DNA of 6,981 nt from an uncultured bacterium. Lineage in GTDB: Bacteria; Bacillota; Clostridia; Lachnospirales; Lachnospiraceae. The DNA lies in assembly GCA_946061355.1 (NCBI GenBank), contig CAMGRE010000127.1:1-6981 (forward strand), read 5' to 3'. Shown here in pieces: positions 1 through 6,020 of this stretch. Within the stretch, counting starts at the first letter, position 1; the number at the start of each line of letters is the position of its first letter. The notes beneath the pieces were generated by a model. The model made no database searches. It was not told where the DNA came from and saw only the letters and a program-made list of their open reading frames with translations. Position numbers and translations under genes: made by a program.

Positions 1-14
1 GCCTGCTTTTTCAT
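1..14 (-). CDS. Start of an unidentified downstream gene (partial, runs off the left edge)
   Basis: Only the first five codons are visible, reading M-K-K-Q-A (the last base of the Ala codon lies outside the window). The ATG at 14-12 overlaps the TGA stop of the esterase (13-11) in the classic ATGA arrangement, and a perfect AGGAGG lies 10 nt upstream inside the 3' end of the esterase gene. This start is therefore well supported although nothing can be said of the product. The overlap implies translational coupling, so the protein probably works with the esterase and the AraC regulator, for example as another enzyme for the same sugar. A short Met-Lys-Lys opening fits either a cytoplasmic protein or the beginning of a signal peptide. 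Confidence 0.72.
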
Positions 15-1597
15 TTCAATAATACCTCCTGATCAACTGATATGGTAAAGGGTGCGGCGCATAGACCGGCACTGTTGTGTATATGGATCTCGGCATAGTC
101 AGCCCAGCCGAGGGAAACGCGCAGCGTTCCTGTCCTTTCTTTCATTTCTTTGGGCGGAATGAGGATCAGACGATTATTTTCCGCGTATACGCTGTCGGGT
201 GTAAAATGCAGATCTCCTATTGCGATATCCCAGTCGGATGGCTTGCTGCTGACCGTCAGTCCGTCTCCGTGACAGAATGTAATGACGATCTGTCCGTTCT
301 GATCCAAAACGGCACTCGTAGCTTTTGGCGCGTCGCACAGGAGATCTTTTTCACCATATACATGTCCTCTTGCAAGCAGCGCAAGTCTGCGGCCCACTTC
401 CATCTTCTCCTTTGGGTGAATATCATAGTAGGAGCCGAGATCCATGATGCTTGCCATATAAACGCCCTCAACATTGTCTGCGACATACGCCTGCTTTTCT
501 CTGACTGTCCTGTATTCCTTATTATCACAGTCGAGCCATACGCCGAAAGGGGCGAGCTGAACGATCAGGAAAGGGAAATCATCCCTCCATTCCTTTCTCC
601 AGTCCGTGATCAGCGCAGTAAGAAGTTTGTCGTACATAAAAGCGCGGTCGCCGGCATCGGATTCTCCCTGATACCAGAGAACGCCTTTGATCGGAAATGG
701 GATCAGTTCGGACAGCATCGTGTGATAGAGACCGGCGGGGCGGTACATATGATAGGGCCCCATCGGGATCACGGGATCGTTAGCATGCTGCTTCATGTAG
801 GTAAGTTGCCAGTCGCGGTCTCTGCCATAAAGCAGCGGCTCGAAGTCGGCGCTGTGTTGTGGAGAATCTTCAAATTTCCATGCTTCCAGGGAATCGGCGG
901 CCAGTTTTTCGGCGGGAATTCCGGTGATTGCCTCTTCGTATTCTTTCAGATATCGGTCTAAGGGCGGAGTCTGCAATACCGCTTCCGGAACCCATGCGGC
1001 GGCTGTGGAACCGCCCCAGTTGCAGCCGATGATACCGATCGGCACTCCGGTTGCTTCCTGTACATTCCTTGCGAAACTGTATGCCGGAGCAGAGAAGCAT
1101 TCTATTCCCGGACAGCTGTCATCGAACCAGTAGCCGTAACCTGCTTTGTTGTGTGTCGTGTGATTTTCAAATGCTCTCTGGGGCATGTTGAACATGCGGA
1201 TGTCCGGATTGCGTTTCAGTTTTTTGACATTCTCCCAGTTGCGGTCATATTTCAGGAAAAATTCCATGTTGGACTGTCCGCCGGCCAGCCATATATCACC
1301 GAAGCAGACGTTGTCTAACACGATTTCCGCCGAGACATCCGTGCCGGGAATGATATGGATGCGGTAACCGCACCCGGCTTCCTGCGGCGGAAAGGTGATA
1401 CGGAAATCTCCGTTCCGGTCGGCGGTGCATTTGGCGGTATGGATCGGTTCCGAGGTAGAACGGGAATCTGATCTGACAAGCTTTGCCGTGATTTCCGTCT
1501 CAGGCGTCGCTTCTCCCCACAGGATCATTTCCTTTTCACGTTGAAACATCATGTTGCTTTGAAATATTTCCGCAAGCTTCCATTGATAAGATTCCAT
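11..1597 (-). CDS. SGNH-type carbohydrate O-acetylesterase (sialate O-acetylesterase-like, SASA family)
   Basis: Predicted cytoplasmic esterase of 528 residues that hydrolyses O-acetyl esters on sugars. Residues about 90-115 hold the block I motif WLAGGQSNME with the Ser nucleophile near 109. GCNWGGS (about 192-198) supplies the conserved Asn/Gly of the oxyanion region, WYQGESD (308-314) is the family's central signature, and DIHP (392-395) gives the Asp and His of the catalytic relay. An N-terminal beta-rich part precedes the hydrolase core and a beta-rich tail follows it, as usual in this family. There is no signal peptide, so it should act after import. The start is chosen at ATG 1597, 9 nt after AAGGA; an in-frame GTG at 1603 is only 3 nt from that site and is less likely. 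The gene lies 46 nt behind the AraC regulator in the same direction, with no terminator between. The family covers sialic-acid, xylan and other acetyl esters, so the substrate is inferred from the neighbouring importer and GH43. Confidence 0.9.
   Translation of the reverse strand: MESYQWKLAEIFQSNMMFQREKEMILWGEATPETEITAKLVRSDSRSTSEPIHTAKCTADRNGDFRITFPPQEAGCGYRIHIIPGTDVSAEIVLDNVCFGDIWLAGGQSNMEFFLKYDRNWENVKKLKRNPDIRMFNMPQRAFENHTTHNKAGYGYWFDDSCPGIECFSAPAYSFARNVQEATGVPIGIIGCNWGGSTAAAWVPEAVLQTPPLDRYLKEYEEAITGIPAEKLAADSLEAWKFEDSPQHSADFEPLLYGRDRDWQLTYMKQHANDPVIPMGPYHMYRPAGLYHTMLSELIPFPIKGVLWYQGESDAGDRAFMYDKLLTALITDWRKEWRDDFPFLIVQLAPFGVWLDCDNKEYRTVREKQAYVADNVEGVYMASIMDLGSYYDIHPKEKMEVGRRLALLARGHVYGEKDLLCDAPKATSAVLDQNGQIVITFCHGDGLTVSSKPSDWDIAIGDLHFTPDSVYAENNRLILIPPKEMKERTGTLRVSLGWADYAEIHIHNSAGLCAAPFTISVDQEVLLK
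25..30 (-). promoter_or_regulatory. Shine-Dalgarno for the partial gene at the left edge
   Basis: On the minus strand this reads AGGAGG, a full consensus ribosome binding site. It sits 10 nt before the ATG at 14 and inside the last codons of the esterase. It is the main evidence that a new gene starts at the window edge. Confidence 0.75.
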
Positions 1598-1606
1598 TTT
1601 CACGTT

Positions 1607-1611
1607 TCCTT
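1607..1611 (-). promoter_or_regulatory. Ribosome binding site deciding the esterase start
   Basis: The minus strand reads AAGGA here. It is 9 nt from the ATG at 1597 but only 3 nt from the upstream in-frame GTG at 1603, which favours the ATG and shortens the protein by two residues. Confidence 0.65.
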
Positions 1612-1643
1612 TCTAAAATAAATGCGGACGATGATCGTTTCTC

Positions 1644-2507
1644 TTACGACCAGTACATATTTCTGAATTCTGTCGGCGTACATCCCTTTATGATCTTGAA
1701 CATCCGGATAAAAGAAGAAAGAGAGGAAAAGCCACAGTTGATCGCTACATCGGTAATGGAATTCTGAGGCTCTGTCAACAGTTCGGAAGCCTTGGCAATG
1801 CGCTTCAGATTCACATATTTATAAAACGATACATTGGTAAACTGCCGGAACATTCTCGAAAAGTAAAATTTACTGAAACCGCTCATGTTCGCAATGTCAT
1901 CCAGATTGAGATCCTCGGAACAATGTTCATTGATATAATTGCAGATCTCGATGAATTTTTTCATATATTCTTCCTGCTTGATCATCACATGGACTGCCTG
2001 GGTTTCCGGTTTGCGTGTGTAATTGCGTCCGATCAGGGCGATGATCTCCAAGAGGCGGCTATATATGATGGCTTCCGAAAAGGATGAGGAGGAACTCAGG
2101 TATTCGTTCTTAATCTCAATCAGCAGCTCGCGTATCTTACCGTGTGTCGAAGGAAACGATTCCGGCGTGATCACGATCAGCGGGGCTATGGCATTCAACA
2201 ATGTTTCGATATCCTTGATGAACCGCAGAGCAGTTGCGTCCGGCTGGAAGATAATGCGGTGTCCCGTCGGAGGAGCAAACAGTGTATGGACACAGCCGGG
2301 GCAGATCAGGATAATGTCTCCCTCGCGCAGTGTGAAGGTCTGGTTGTTGCACTCCACTGTGTAAATGTTGTCCATAGGCATAATAAGCTCCATTGTTGTA
2401 TGCCAGTGCGGGGGATAGTCTTCGTATTCATCATTGTCATATAGCTTGATCGAAGTATTCTGCTTATAGTTGACTGTCTCAAAAATACCGTTAAGTGTTT
2501 CAATCAT
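1644..2507 (-). CDS. AraC-family transcriptional regulator with N-terminal cupin sensor
   Basis: A 287-residue DNA-binding regulator with the standard two-domain plan. The N-terminal part (about 15-90) is a cupin-like sugar-sensing barrel, with the HWHTTMEL segment near residues 34-41 and the REGDIILICPGCVH segment at 61-74, both typical of AraC-type ligand domains. A helical linker follows. The C-terminal domain (about 183-285) carries two helix-turn-helix motifs: the first around DLNLDDIANMSGFSKFYFSRMF (199-220), the second around ITDVAINCGFSSLSSFIRMF (251-270), ending in the family-typical KGCTPTEFR. The ATG is preceded by AAAAGGAG at 9 nt. It is transcribed divergently from the importer operon and begins the leftward unit with the esterase. 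It most likely controls both units from the gap in between, probably as a sugar-responsive activator. The ligand cannot be read from the sequence. Confidence 0.95.
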   Translation of the reverse strand: MIETLNGIFETVNYKQNTSIKLYDNDEYEDYPPHWHTTMELIMPMDNIYTVECNNQTFTLREGDIILICPGCVHTLFAPPTGHRIIFQPDATALRFIKDIETLLNAIAPLIVITPESFPSTHGKIRELLIEIKNEYLSSSSSFSEAIIYSRLLEIIALIGRNYTRKPETQAVHVMIKQEEYMKKFIEICNYINEHCSEDLNLDDIANMSGFSKFYFSRMFRQFTNVSFYKYVNLKRIAKASELLTEPQNSITDVAINCGFSSLSSFIRMFKIIKGCTPTEFRNMYWS

Positions 2508-2539
2508 AAAAGGCTTCTCCTTTTGAAGAGGAACAACAA

Positions 2540-2568
2540 TTGATTGTCTCTACTAAGTATATTATAAT
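2540..2568 (+). promoter_or_regulatory. Candidate sigma-A promoter directed toward the importer operon
   Basis: TTGATT (2540-2545) and a perfect TATAAT (2563-2568) are separated by exactly 17 nt, an excellent match to a housekeeping promoter. A transcript would start near 2575, giving a leader of about 260 nt before the binding-protein gene, and the phased repeats would then lie at and just after the start site. The long leader is a reason for caution: the TATAAT is shared with the opposite strand and may serve the regulator gene instead. Confidence 0.45.
2561..2566 (-). promoter_or_regulatory. Candidate -10 element for the AraC/esterase unit
   Basis: The minus strand reads TATAAT here, overlapping the plus-strand TATAAT. 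Transcription would begin near 2554, leaving a leader of about 45 nt before the regulator ATG. At 17-nt spacing the -35 position (2584-2589) reads TGTGCC, a poor match. A good -10 with a poor -35 and repeats just upstream (2590-2622) is the usual look of an activator-dependent promoter, which would fit autoregulation by the AraC protein. Confidence 0.42.
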
Positions 2569-2622
2569 GAAAAATTGTTTTGAGGCACACAAAAATTGCT
2601 CGATAAATAGCAAAAATTGCTC
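2569..2622. repeat. Three direct repeats with an exact 21-bp period (likely AraC-family operator)
   Basis: AAAAATTG occurs at 2570-2577, 2591-2598 and 2612-2619, each start exactly 21 bp from the last. The second and third copies extend to the identical 12-mer CAAAAATTGCTC (2590-2601 and 2611-2622); the first copy matches it at 9 of 12 positions. The third copy is also part of a perfect dyad AGCAA-AAA-TTGCT (2609-2621). Direct half-sites about two helical turns apart are the known binding pattern of AraC-type dimers, and a regulator of that family starts about 60 bp away. That these are its sites is inference. Confidence 0.7.
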
Positions 2623-2671
2623 AAAATGAAAGGGATATATGTAATGATGCACAAAAGTAGGCTAGCAAAAT

Positions 2672-2699
2672 TTGATAATATTCACAAAAACACTATTTT
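2672..2699 (+). promoter_or_regulatory. Second candidate promoter for the importer operon
   Basis: TTGATA (2672-2677) and TATTTT (2694-2699) are 16 nt apart, a moderate sigma-A match. Initiation would fall near 2706, within the palindrome at 2697-2710, and give a leader of about 130 nt, more ordinary than that of the upstream candidate. The AT-rich background makes chance matches likely. Confidence 0.3.
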
Positions 2700-2710
2700 T
2701 CCGCGGAAAA
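2697..2710. promoter_or_regulatory. 14-bp perfect palindrome, possible operator
   Basis: TTTTCCGCGGAAAA is its own reverse complement over all 14 bases, with a GC-only centre in an otherwise AT-rich gap. It is a poor RNA hairpin because it has no loop, so a protein-binding DNA site is the more natural reading. It overlaps the -10 and start region of the candidate promoter at 2672-2699, where a repressor could block initiation. No regulator other than the AraC protein is visible in the window. Confidence 0.4.
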
Positions 2711-2800
2711 TCACAGCAAGAATTGATAATTAACAAACAACAATTTGGAAGCACAAAGCATTGCAGTGTGGTATCGTTTAGTTAGCAGATAAATCAAACA

Positions 2801-2814
2801 AGCAATCAATTGCT
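2801..2814. repeat. Short dyad next to the binding-protein ribosome site
   Basis: AGCAAT-CA-ATTGCT is a perfect 6-bp inverted repeat around 2 nt, ending 8 nt before the Shine-Dalgarno of the binding-protein gene. Its core CAATCAATTG (2803-2812) is the exact reverse complement of CAATTGATTG at 2537-2546 on the far side of the gap. It could be a second site for the local regulator; chance is possible in such AT-rich sequence. Confidence 0.35.
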
Positions 2815-2821
2815 AAGTTAA

Positions 2822-2828
2822 GGGAGGG
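2822..2828 (+). promoter_or_regulatory. Ribosome binding site of the binding-protein gene
   Basis: GGGAGGG lies about 7 nt before the ATG at 2835. The strength of the site agrees with the high expression expected of a binding protein. Confidence 0.8.
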
Positions 2829-2834
2829 CTAACA

Positions 2835-4139
2835 ATGAAAAGAAAATTACTGGCAGCTATTTTATCAGTTGCAATGGCAGCAACACTTCTGACAGGGTGT
2901 GGCGGAGCAGCATCTACATCAGGCGATTCGACAGCTTCCGCAGACAGTGAAGCGTCAGCAGATGGTGTACAGGAGATCTCCTGGATGTTCTGGGATGACC
3001 TGAATGCGACGGAGGATCTGATTACCAAGGGATATGGAGAGGTTATCGACAGATTCAACAAGGATTATGAAGGAAAATATCATGTGACACCGATCACAAC
3101 GAATCTGGAAGAGTATTATCCGAAGCTGAATGCACTCGTTGCGGCGAACGAAACGCCCGATGTGTTTATTGTAAGTCCGGGACCGAACCTTACAGATTAT
3201 GTAGATCCCGGTGTGGCAGCGCCTCTTGACAGTTATCTGGCAGATGGCTGGAAGGATACCTTTACTTCCGATGCCGTGTTCTCTCAGATGACCTATGACG
3301 GACAGATCTACGCAGTTCCGCTCAATACGGCAGCTGCCTGTGCATTCTATAATACAGAGATGTTTGAAGCAGCAGGAGCTAAGGTTCCGACTAACTGGGA
3401 CGAGATGCTTGATGCATGTGAGAAACTTCAGGCAGCGGGCTACACACCGATCACGATCTCCGCAGGAACAGCATGGTGTCTGTCCATGGTAGCTGGTTAT
3501 CTGTGCGAGATGGAAGGCGTTGATCTTGCAGCGCTGGCTGACGGTTCCGCAAGCTGGGAAGATGGCAAACTGGAAGCGGCAGCAACAAAGCTGGTGGAAC
3601 TCTCCAAGTACTTCCAGCCGACAGCAGCAGGTGATACGAACGATGTGGCAACAGCTAACTTCTACAATGGCGAGGCTGCTATCCTGATCCAGGGTTCCTG
3701 GGCAATCGGACAGATCAACGGTGAGAATCCTGATTTTGAGTCAAAATGTGGTGTGTTCCAGTTCCCCGGTGTGGAGAGAGTCATTGCCAAGTCCGATTCT
3801 CTGGCTATGAGTTCTTCCACAAAATGTCCTGAGGCATGTATTGCACTGATGAAATATTTCACGGATGATACCGCACAGAAATATACCGCAGAGATCGGCG
3901 GCAAGATTCCGGTTACGAAAGTGGAATACGATGCTTCCGTTGCACCTCAGCAGCTTGCCTATGTTATGGATGTATTCGGCAATGCAAAGGGTACCTTTGG
4001 CTTCTATAATGAGTCGATGCCTACCACAGAAACGGGTGCTCACTTTGATGATACCATGGTTTCCGTATTCCTGGGTGATATGACACCTGCGGAAGCGGCA
4101 ACAGATATGGAAGACTTTTATGCAAGTAACTGCCGGTAA
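2835..4139 (+). CDS. ABC-transporter sugar-binding lipoprotein (CUT1 type, extracellular)
   Basis: A 434-residue solute-binding protein that captures oligosaccharides outside the cell and hands them to the two permeases encoded next. Residues 1-21 form a lipoprotein signal peptide (MKRK start, hydrophobic stretch 5-19) ending in the lipobox LLTGC, so Cys22 is lipidated and anchors the protein to the membrane. A Ser/Ala/Asp-rich flexible linker (about 23-46) follows. The mature fold, from about residue 47, has family hallmarks of SBP_bac_1: a TPDVFIVSPG-type strand, the DGQIYAVPLNTAAACAFYNTEMFEAAG region (about 155-181) at the hinge, and the FYNGEAAILIQGSWAIGQI segment (about 276-294). Length is normal. 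The substrate is not readable from sequence; the adjacent GH43 and esterase suggest an acetylated xylo- or arabinoxylo-oligosaccharide. It is the first gene of the rightward operon and is followed by a strong hairpin. Confidence 0.95.
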   Translation: MKRKLLAAILSVAMAATLLTGCGGAASTSGDSTASADSEASADGVQEISWMFWDDLNATEDLITKGYGEVIDRFNKDYEGKYHVTPITTNLEEYYPKLNALVAANETPDVFIVSPGPNLTDYVDPGVAAPLDSYLADGWKDTFTSDAVFSQMTYDGQIYAVPLNTAAACAFYNTEMFEAAGAKVPTNWDEMLDACEKLQAAGYTPITISAGTAWCLSMVAGYLCEMEGVDLAALADGSASWEDGKLEAAATKLVELSKYFQPTAAGDTNDVATANFYNGEAAILIQGSWAIGQINGENPDFESKCGVFQFPGVERVIAKSDSLAMSSSTKCPEACIALMKYFTDDTAQKYTAEIGGKIPVTKVEYDASVAPQQLAYVMDVFGNAKGTFGFYNESMPTTETGAHFDDTMVSVFLGDMTPAEAATDMEDFYASNCR

Positions 4140-4152
4140 GATGCAGGCAGAA

Positions 4153-4192
4153 TGTATGCGGGATGTGAGGCGATGCTTGCATCCCGCATACA
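4153..4192 (+). other. Intercistronic RNA hairpin between binding protein and permeases
   Basis: A perfect 13-bp stem, TGTATGCGGGATG (4153-4165) against CATCCCGCATACA (4180-4192), continues inward with U-G, G-U, A-U and G-C pairs to a 6-nt loop at 4170-4175. It starts 13 nt after the binding-protein stop. No U-run follows (the next bases are AAAAATG starting from the last stem base), so it is not a standard intrinsic terminator. In importer operons such as mal, hairpins at this place protect the upstream message from 3' decay and let the binding protein outnumber the permeases. That role is inferred here. The rest of the 115-bp gap (4140-4254) holds only the next ribosome site. Confidence 0.75.
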
Positions 4193-4241
4193 AAAATGAT
4201 TCATGGCAATAGAAAGTTCGCGAAGCGTGTTTTCGATTGTT

Positions 4242-4247
4242 GGAGGG
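4242..4247 (+). promoter_or_regulatory. Ribosome binding site supporting a GTG start
   Basis: GGAGGG lies about 8 nt before the GTG at 4255. There is no nearby in-frame ATG before the first membrane segment, so this site settles the unusual start codon of the first permease. Confidence 0.75.
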
Positions 4248-4254
4248 ACAATAA

Positions 4255-5139
4255 GTGGATAAATTATTACGGGATAAAAAAGCGATCATTATATTTATAA
4301 CACCGGCACTTTTACTGTTTACCGTCGTATTGTTCATACCGATCTGCCAGTCAGTCTACTACTCGTTTTGCGAGTACAAAGGGCTGACAGCGCCAAAGTT
4401 TATCGGTCTTACGAATTACAGGAATATGCTCAAGGATAAGAGTCTGGTATATGCCCTTAAGAATTCTCTGTTTTTCCTGATTTTCTCCTGTTTGACACAG
4501 CTTGTTATAGGATTGCTTCTGGCAGGACTTCTGACGAACATTGAGAAGGGGCGTAACCTCTTCAAGAATATCATCTATCTTCCCTGTGTATTGTCTTCGA
4601 CAGCGCTCGGATTGTTGTGGATGTTCATCTTCAGTCCGAAACTGGGTGTCAATCAGTTGTTGGCAAAGTTCGGAATGGAAGGACCTAAGTGGCTGATGGA
4701 TACGAGCGGCTTTATCATTCTGCCGATGTGGGTTATCGCATTTGTCGCCTTGTGGCAGTATGTCGGACAGTCAATGATGCTCTACATGGCGCAGATATCG
4801 GGGATCAGCAAGTCATTGTATGAGGCATCTTACATTGACGGCTGCAGCAAAGTAAAAAGCTTTATACATATCACGTTGCCGCTCATCAGACCGATGGTGG
4901 CGACGGCTATGTCTCTGAATGCGATCGGTTCTTTGAAATTTTTTGATTTGATTTTCAATATGACGGAGGGCGGTCCGAACCACAGGACAGAGGTTCTCGC
5001 TACCCATTTGTATACACAGGGATTCAAATTCAACAAATACGGATATGCCAGTGCGATCGGCGTGATTCTGATCGTTCTGTGCCTCGCAGTTACGGCATTT
5101 ATCAATAAAGTTGTCAAAACTGAGAATTATGAGATGTAG
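4255..5139 (+). CDS. ABC sugar permease, MalF/UgpA/LacF type
   Basis: A 294-residue inner-membrane subunit that pairs with the next gene product to form the import channel. About six hydrophobic segments can be seen near residues 10-32, 71-95, 106-127, 155-178, 208-228 and 264-286. The cytoplasmic EAA loop, which docks to the ATPase, reads YEASYIDGCSKVKSFIHITLP at about 189-209 with the conserved Glu190 and Gly196. The segment DLIFNMTEGGPNHRTEVLATHLY (231-253) is typical of the MalF-like subunit of CUT1 systems and distinguishes it from the partner. Translation starts at GTG. The gene is 115 bp after the binding protein and 11 bp before the second permease. Confidence 0.95.
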   Translation: MDKLLRDKKAIIIFITPALLLFTVVLFIPICQSVYYSFCEYKGLTAPKFIGLTNYRNMLKDKSLVYALKNSLFFLIFSCLTQLVIGLLLAGLLTNIEKGRNLFKNIIYLPCVLSSTALGLLWMFIFSPKLGVNQLLAKFGMEGPKWLMDTSGFIILPMWVIAFVALWQYVGQSMMLYMAQISGISKSLYEASYIDGCSKVKSFIHITLPLIRPMVATAMSLNAIGSLKFFDLIFNMTEGGPNHRTEVLATHLYTQGFKFNKYGYASAIGVILIVLCLAVTAFINKVVKTENYEM

Positions 5140-5150
5140 CGGGAGGGCAT

Positions 5151-5990
5151 ATGAAGAACAGTAAAACAAAATCAACCATCATCAAAGTGATGATCTACGT
5201 ATTTCTGACTCTTGTTGCAATCATCTATCTTGCGCCGCTCTTGTGGGTGTTTATGGTATCGTTTAAGACCAATGCGGAAATATTTACGTCACCGTTTGCT
5301 TTGCCTGAGAGTTTTTACCTGGATAATTTTATTTTTGCGTGGACAGCGGGAAAACTCGGAATTGCAACACTCAATTCCTTTATTGTTTGCGGTGTGACGT
5401 TGGTTCTCAGTATGCTCATCGGTTCTATGGCGGCATTTGCGATCGGAAGACTTCGCTGGAAACTGGCAGGACCGTGCATGACATTCTTTATGATCGGCAT
5501 GATGATTCCGGTGCACTGTGTCATGATCCCGCTTTTTACCAGATTTGCAAAGATAGGATTATCTAACAGCCTGATCGGACTTGTGCTACCGTATCTGACT
5601 TTTTCGTTGCCGGTGACGATCTTTATCATGACAGGTTTTTTCAAGAGTATGCCGAATGAATTGATCGAGTCGGCCTGTATTGACGGAGCGTCAATCTATG
5701 GGATTTTCTTTAAGATCGCGTTGCCGTTGTCCAAAACAGGACTTTTTGTGACGGGGCTTATGACTTTTGTGGCCAACTGGAATGAACTGCTACTCGCAAT
5801 GGTGCTTATTTCTGATGATACGAAAAAGACACTTCCGGTATCGCTGTCGAAGTTTGTGGGCCCGTACAATACCAATTATTCGCAGATGTTTGCAGCAATT
5901 ATCATTGCCATCATACCTACGATCATTGTGTATTGTATCTTCAGTAACCAGATTGTAGACGGACTGACAGCCGGTGCCGTAAAAGGATAA
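5151..5990 (+). CDS. ABC sugar permease, MalG/UgpE/LacG type
   Basis: A 279-residue second channel subunit. Membrane segments lie near residues 12-35, 72-98, 108-130, 137-163, 195-220 and 246-266. The EAA loop reads IESACIDGASIYGIFFKIALPL at about 172-193, with Glu173 and Gly179. The N-terminal WVFMVSFKTNAEIF and the C-terminal end QIVDGLTAGAVKG are standard for MalG-type subunits. A GGGAGGG ribosome site lies just before the ATG, only 4 nt after its last strong match, and the gene begins 11 bp after the first permease, so both are surely cotranscribed. No ATP-binding subunit follows; the next gene is a glycosidase. Confidence 0.95.
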   Translation: MKNSKTKSTIIKVMIYVFLTLVAIIYLAPLLWVFMVSFKTNAEIFTSPFALPESFYLDNFIFAWTAGKLGIATLNSFIVCGVTLVLSMLIGSMAAFAIGRLRWKLAGPCMTFFMIGMMIPVHCVMIPLFTRFAKIGLSNSLIGLVLPYLTFSLPVTIFIMTGFFKSMPNELIESACIDGASIYGIFFKIALPLSKTGLFVTGLMTFVANWNELLLAMVLISDDTKKTLPVSLSKFVGPYNTNYSQMFAAIIIAIIPTIIVYCIFSNQIVDGLTAGAVKG

Positions 5991-6020
5991 CTTAAAGAGG
6001 AATTAGAGGGAGAAAATAGA

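Larger units (their letters stand above)
2508..2834. promoter_or_regulatory. Divergent AT-rich control region between the regulator and importer operons
   Basis: This 327-bp gap has no convincing gene and is visibly more AT-rich than its flanks. It holds the ribosome binding sites of both divergent genes, candidate sigma-A promoters, three 21-bp-phased AAAAATTG repeats (2570-2619), a 14-bp palindrome (2697-2710) and two dyads of the CAATTG type near its edges (2536-2547 and 2801-2814). Degenerate relatives of the repeat occur at 2664-2675 (AGCAAAATTTGA) and 2715-2726 (AGCAAGAATTGA). The sequence ACAACAATT also occurs twice in direct orientation, at 2533-2541 and 2737-2745. All operons visible here must be started from this region. 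Confidence 0.85.

Noticed and set aside
77..961. Long plus-strand open frame of 294 codons opposite the esterase gene
   Set aside because: It is fully antisense to a gene with clear catalytic motifs, its translation resembles no family I recognise, and it has no convincing ribosome site. It is a by-product of the codon use of the real gene.
2569..2622. CRISPR-like array
   Set aside because: The repeated unit is only 8-12 bp with 9-13 bp between copies, far shorter than CRISPR repeats and spacers, and no cas gene is present. Phased operator half-sites explain it better.
2782..2816. Leader hairpin TTAGCA/TGCTAA before the binding-protein ribosome site (riboswitch or attenuator)
   Set aside because: The stem is only 6 bp with a loop of more than 20 nt, it does not pair with the Shine-Dalgarno, and no known riboswitch core can be recognised.
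2508..2834. Catabolite-responsive element (CcpA cre site) in the control region
   Set aside because: I looked for a TGNAARCGNTWNCA-like sequence on both strands and found no acceptable match.
4153..4192. Intrinsic terminator after the binding-protein gene
   Set aside because: The stem is strong but is followed by AAAAATG rather than a run of T, and the next gene of the same importer lies just downstream in the same direction. An intercistronic stabiliser or partial attenuator fits better.
3741..4337. Minus-strand open frame of 198 codons across the binding-protein end and the permease start
   Set aside because: It runs antisense through two well-supported genes and the hairpin, has a Cys/His/Arg-rich composition typical of shadow frames, and shows no recognisable domain.
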